NCBI GenBank assembly: GCA_021463315.1
Contig: JAJTXO010000098.1
Location: forward strand, 1-9,748
DNA length: 9,748 nt
Source: Caldilineales bacterium
GTDB taxonomy: Bacteria; Chloroflexota; Anaerolineae; JAAEKA01
Reading direction: 5' to 3'
The notes beneath the pieces were generated by a model. It did not search any database. It was not told where the DNA came from and worked only from the letters and a program-made list of their open reading frames with translations. Made by a program: the position numbers and the translations under genes. Shown piece by piece: positions 7,116-9,748 of the stretch. Position 1 is the first letter of the stretch. The number at the start of each line of letters is the position of its first letter.

Positions 7116-7126
7116 CACCCACTGCT

Positions 7127-9463
7127 ATGAGACTACGCTCTGAACTGCGCTGGTGGTGGCTGTTTCTGCTCTTTTCAGCCAGCGCCATCGCCGCTGCCCT
7201 GATCTATCACATCGCCTCCTTCGCCTACGACGCTTCGGCCGAGCACGTGCTGCGTGCGGTGGTCTATTCGCAGGCGGTCAGCGACGGCGACCTGCTGCCG
7301 CGCTGGACGCAGTTCCTGCACTGGGGGCTGGGCAGCCCGCTTTTCACCTTCCAGGGGCCGCTGCCCTATGCGCTGCTGGATGCCCTCTTCCGTCTGGGCA
7401 TCGGCCACCCCACCGGCTGGCAACTGCTGATGGCGGCCGGTCTGCTGGCCGCGTTCGCCGGCGCGTTCCTGCTGACTCTGGAGCTGAGCGGGCGGCGCTG
7501 GCCGGCCTTCCTGGCGGCTGTGGCCTTCCTCTACGCGCCCTACGTGCTGCGCAACGCGCTGGAGCGGGGCAGCAACGAGGCCTACGGCATGTTCCTCTAC
7601 CCGTGGGTGCTCTGGTCGCTGCTCTGGCTGGCCAAACGCCCCGGCGCGGGCCGCTTCCTGCTGGCCACCGCGCTGTGGAGCCTGGCCATTGCCAGCCATG
7701 TGCTGGCCCCCCTGCTGCTGGCCCCCTTTGCCGCGCTGCTGGCCATCGGCCTGGCCTGGCGCTATCGCACGGCCGCGCCGCTGCTGGCGTTGCTGGCCGG
7801 TGGGCTGCTGACCGCGGCCATCTGGGCGCCGATGCTGGCCGAGCAGAGCTTCGTTCACGTAGAGCGCAACTTCGGCACCCCCGAGGGCAACCCTGTCACC
7901 GGCGCGCTGCCGCTGGACCGCCTGTTGGCGCCGCCGGCCATCTACGACACGGCGAGGGACGCCAACCAGACGGGGGTGCGCATGGGGCTGTTGCACGGGG
8001 CGCTGCTGGCGCTGGGCCTGCCGGGCGCGTTCCTGGCCTGGCGGCGGGGGCGACGCGAGCTGGCGATCGTGTTGGCGCTGGCGGCCGGCGCGGGCCTCTT
8101 CCTCACCTGGATGCTCACCAGCGCATCCGATCCGCTGTGGCGCAGTCTGGAGCCGTTGCTCTACCGCGTGCAATACCGCACCCGGCTGATGGGGCTGCAG
8201 GCGCTGTTCATGGCAGTGACCGCGGGGCTGCTGGTCTGTCTGCTGCCCGCCAAACGCCAGATGCCGGCCGCGCTGGCGCTGGGCCTCGCGCTGGTGGCCG
8301 CGGCCATTCCCTCGCTCTACGTCGAGCTACAGCTGCGCTATATCGAGTTCGGCAGCCGGGTCAGCCTGGCCGAGGTGCGCGCGGCTGAGATCGCGACCGG
8401 CGGCCGCGCCCTGACCGCGTTCGGCGAGTTCGAGCCACGTTGGAACACCCTGCCCTTCGACGAGGCGCTGCTGGCCGAGCTGGGGCCGGACTTCGATCCG
8501 CAGCAGCGGCCGCTGGCCGATCCGCCGGCCGCGGTTCAGGTGCGTTCGGCTCAGGTGCGCAGCGCGGCCTGGGATCTGGAGCTGAGCGCGGCCGAGCCTG
8601 TCACCGTCACGCTCAACATGCACTACTACCCCCGTTGGCAGGCTACGCTGGACGGCGCACCGGTCGCCTTGGGCGTCGAAGAGGGCCGCGGCCTGGTGCA
8701 GGTGGCGCTGCCGGCCGGCGAGCACCGGCTGGCGCTGCGCTATGGCAGCACGGCGGCCGAGCGGGCCGGGCTGCTGGTGAGCGGCCTGACCGCGCTGGGG
8801 CTGCTGGCGCTGGGGGTGTGGGCGCTCTGGCGACAGGGGGACGAGGGGCGATCCAAGCCGGAGCCAGGCCGGGCGGTCAGCGCGGAGCCGGCGCCGCCGC
8901 TGTGGCTGCTGGTCGGGCTGAGCGCGCTGTTGCTGGTCAAGCTGGCCTATATCGACCCACAGACAAGCTGGCTGCGCTGCACCTCCACCGCCGAGCGGGT
9001 CTGCGGCGCGCAGGCCACCACCTACGCGCCGTTGAGCGGCGGGCCAGTGCTGCGCGGCTACACGGTGTCGGACTACGATCTGGCTGTGGGGGACGAGCTG
9101 CGGGTCACGGTCTACTGGCAAGGGGTGGAGGAGCGGCTGCCCCGGCTGCACAGCTTCCTCCATGTGCGCAACCTCAGCCCCGATGGGCCGCTCAACCCGC
9201 GCACGGGGGACGGCATCTGGGCGCAGCAGGAGAACTACGCGCCCGGCGGCCGGGTCACCGAGCAATACCAGCCCGGCAAGCTCTACGCCGACACCTTCCG
9301 CGTGCGCCTACCCGACGATATCCCCCCTGGCGAGTATTTTCTGGAGATCGGCCTGTTCGATCCAGCGACAGGGGAGCAGCTCGACCCGGTCGCGGAGCAG
9401 GTCCAGCCGCCGCTGGGCATCCTGTGGCGTTCGCTGTTGCTGCCAAATGTAACGATCCAGTGA
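7127..9463 (+). CDS. Polytopic membrane protein, GT-C glycosyltransferase-like / PTPS-related, with C-terminal beta-rich domain
   Basis: 778 residues from the ATG at 7127. There are about 10 hydrophobic segments between residues 11 and 396 and two more near 545-567 and 590-607. The first extracytoplasmic loop contains 'YDASAEH' (D35), the sort of acidic residue GT-C enzymes use, followed by 'DGDLLPRW' (53-60), 'FQGPLPY' (75-81) and 'LERGSNEAYG' (145-154), a layout typical of the PTPS-related/GT-C-like membrane families. A periplasmic-side region (about 400-545) includes 'YYPRWQATLDGAPV' and 'ALPAGEHRLALRYGS', as in the C-terminal part of YfhO-like proteins. A final soluble beta-rich domain (about 637-760) has 'LRGYTVSDYDLAVGDELRVT' and 'PPGEYFLEIGLFDPATGEQL'. 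A lipid-linked sugar donor and a role in surface glycan or glycoprotein assembly are inferred; D35 as catalytic base is untested. An in-frame TTG at 7070 would add 19 residues but lies upstream of the predicted promoter and gives a non-membrane-like N-terminus. Confidence 0.85.
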   Translation: MRLRSELRWWWLFLLFSASAIAAALIYHIASFAYDASAEHVLRAVVYSQAVSDGDLLPRWTQFLHWGLGSPLFTFQGPLPYALLDALFRLGIGHPTGWQLLMAAGLLAAFAGAFLLTLELSGRRWPAFLAAVAFLYAPYVLRNALERGSNEAYGMFLYPWVLWSLLWLAKRPGAGRFLLATALWSLAIASHVLAPLLLAPFAALLAIGLAWRYRTAAPLLALLAGGLLTAAIWAPMLAEQSFVHVERNFGTPEGNPVTGALPLDRLLAPPAIYDTARDANQTGVRMGLLHGALLALGLPGAFLAWRRGRRELAIVLALAAGAGLFLTWMLTSASDPLWRSLEPLLYRVQYRTRLMGLQALFMAVTAGLLVCLLPAKRQMPAALALGLALVAAAIPSLYVELQLRYIEFGSRVSLAEVRAAEIATGGRALTAFGEFEPRWNTLPFDEALLAELGPDFDPQQRPLADPPAAVQVRSAQVRSAAWDLELSAAEPVTVTLNMHYYPRWQATLDGAPVALGVEEGRGLVQVALPAGEHRLALRYGSTAAERAGLLVSGLTALGLLALGVWALWRQGDEGRSKPEPGRAVSAEPAPPLWLLVGLSALLLVKLAYIDPQTSWLRCTSTAERVCGAQATTYAPLSGGPVLRGYTVSDYDLAVGDELRVTVYWQGVEERLPRLHSFLHVRNLSPDGPLNPRTGDGIWAQQENYAPGGRVTEQYQPGKLYADTFRVRLPDDIPPGEYFLEIGLFDPATGEQLDPVAEQVQPPLGILWRSLLLPNVTIQ

Positions 9464-9558
9464 TCGAGATCTTGGAAGTCGTCGCTTGGACGGATGGCGG
9501 GCATCCATGCGCCCAACACCAGGCGCGCACGACGACGACTTCCGAGATCTGACGCGGT
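9461..9558. repeat. Tandem hairpin repeat, copy 1
   Basis: This is the first of two direct copies with a period of 98 bases. Its inverted arms are AGATCTTGGAAGTCGTCG (9467-9484) and CGACGACTTCCGAGATCT (9533-9550), 17 of 18 complementary, the exception being a T opposite G that would wobble-pair in RNA. Inside are two small stems: GGATG/CATCC (around a 5-base loop) and GCGCC/GGCGC, giving a possible three-way junction. The TGA stop codon of the membrane-protein gene (9461-9463) is the first triplet of the repeated sequence. Confidence 0.85.
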
Positions 9559-9656
9559 TGATCAAGATCTCGGAAGTCGTCGCATGGACGGATGGCGGGC
9601 ATCCATGCGCCCAACTACCAGGCGCGCACGGCGACGACTTCCGAGATCTGGCGCGG
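9559..9656. repeat. Tandem hairpin repeat, copy 2
   Basis: The second copy differs from the first at about five or six positions plus one inserted T, which falls in the loop of an internal hairpin. Its arms AGATCTCGGAAGTCGTCGC (9565-9583) and GCGACGACTTCCGAGATCT (9631-9649) are perfectly complementary over 19 bases. It ends about 11 bases before the stop of the convergent gene. Together the two copies fill almost the whole intergenic space between two converging genes, so they could act as a bidirectional transcription barrier, but no T-tract is present on either strand. Confidence 0.85.
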
Positions 9657-9660
9657 GCCG

Positions 9661-9748
9661 CTACGGCCAGTCGCCCAACACCACGAAGTCGGCGCCCCGG
9701 GACGTGGTCAGCCGCTGGCCTGTGGCGGGATCGTACAGGCCGGCGATC
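9661..9748 (-). CDS. C-terminal fragment of a convergent gene, likely a membrane protein related to the 778-residue neighbour (5' part outside window)
   Basis: Reading the minus strand from the right edge gives 28 codons ending in TAG (9663-9661). The peptide contains 'AGLYDPATGQRLTTSRGADF' and ends 'VVLGDWP'. It closely parallels 'IGLFDPATGEQLDPVAEQVQ' in the C-terminal domain of the 778-residue protein, so the gene probably encodes a protein with the same soluble C-terminal domain, perhaps another GT-C-like membrane protein. It is too short to rule out a different protein carrying the same domain. It converges on the plus-strand gene with the tandem hairpin repeats in between. Confidence 0.65.
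   Translation of the reverse strand, partial: IAGLYDPATGQRLTTSRGADFVVLGDWP

Noticed and set aside
7070..7126. TTG start for the membrane-protein gene, 19 codons upstream
   Set aside because: It lies upstream of the predicted -35 and -10 boxes, and the added residues do not resemble a membrane-protein N-terminus.
7175..8173. Minus-strand open frame of 332 codons, and 312 codons at 8327-9265
   Set aside because: Gln/Arg-rich antisense shadows of the membrane-protein gene; no start context or domain pattern.
9255..9614. Minus-strand open frames crossing the hairpin repeats (119, 78 and 85 codons)
   Set aside because: They merely read through the tandem repeats and the antisense of the membrane-protein gene; the repeated peptide comes from the DNA duplication.
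9461..9656. CRISPR array
   Set aside because: Only two copies of a long 98-base unit with internal dyads and a 14-base gap between the palindromes; there is no spacer variety and no cas gene.

Overview
This GC-rich window looks like a chromosomal segment of an uncultured or environmental Chloroflexota bacterium, probably of the Anaerolineae/Caldilineae type. That assignment is inferred from protein style: Thr-Pro linkers, a C-terminal 'YLPLLL' tail after a TPT tract, multi-module Ig-like secreted proteins, and a GT-C-like membrane protein with a C-terminal beta-rich domain ending in 'GLFDPATGEQL'. No rRNA or other marker gene is present to confirm it.

Layout. (1) Positions 1-6175, minus strand: an apparent three-gene operon. 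It reads from a sigma70-type promoter (about 6147-6175) through an OmpR/PhoB-type response regulator, a 1273-residue secreted protein built from Ig-like modules, and a TPR/transmembrane/SH3 protein that runs off the left edge. Both junctions are 4-base ATGA overlaps, so the three products are probably translationally coupled. No histidine kinase is visible; any partner would lie beyond the left edge or elsewhere. (2) Positions 6201-6300: a hairpin-forming inverted repeat between this operon and the next gene. (3) Positions 6308-6922, minus strand: a small secreted protein with a PPC-like domain, a TPT linker and a YLPLLL tail. (4) Positions 6923-7126: a divergent promoter region. (5) Positions 7127-9463, plus strand: a 778-residue polytopic membrane protein resembling the GT-C-like/PTPS-related/YfhO-like families. 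(6) Positions 9461-9656: two tandem copies of a 98-base hairpin-forming repeat of the same family as the element at 6201-6300. (7) Positions 9661-9748, minus strand: the last 28 codons of a convergent gene whose C-terminus resembles that of the 778-residue protein.

Almost everything encoded here faces outward: a surface or secreted beta-sandwich protein, a membrane-anchored TPR/SH3 protein, a secreted PPC-like protein and membrane glycosyltransferase-like proteins. The regulator heading the operon plausibly controls envelope functions, perhaps including its own operon. The points most worth following up are the dispersed hairpin repeat family sitting just after gene ends, the coupled regulator/Ig-array/TPR-SH3 operon, and the very short leader predicted for the 778-residue protein.
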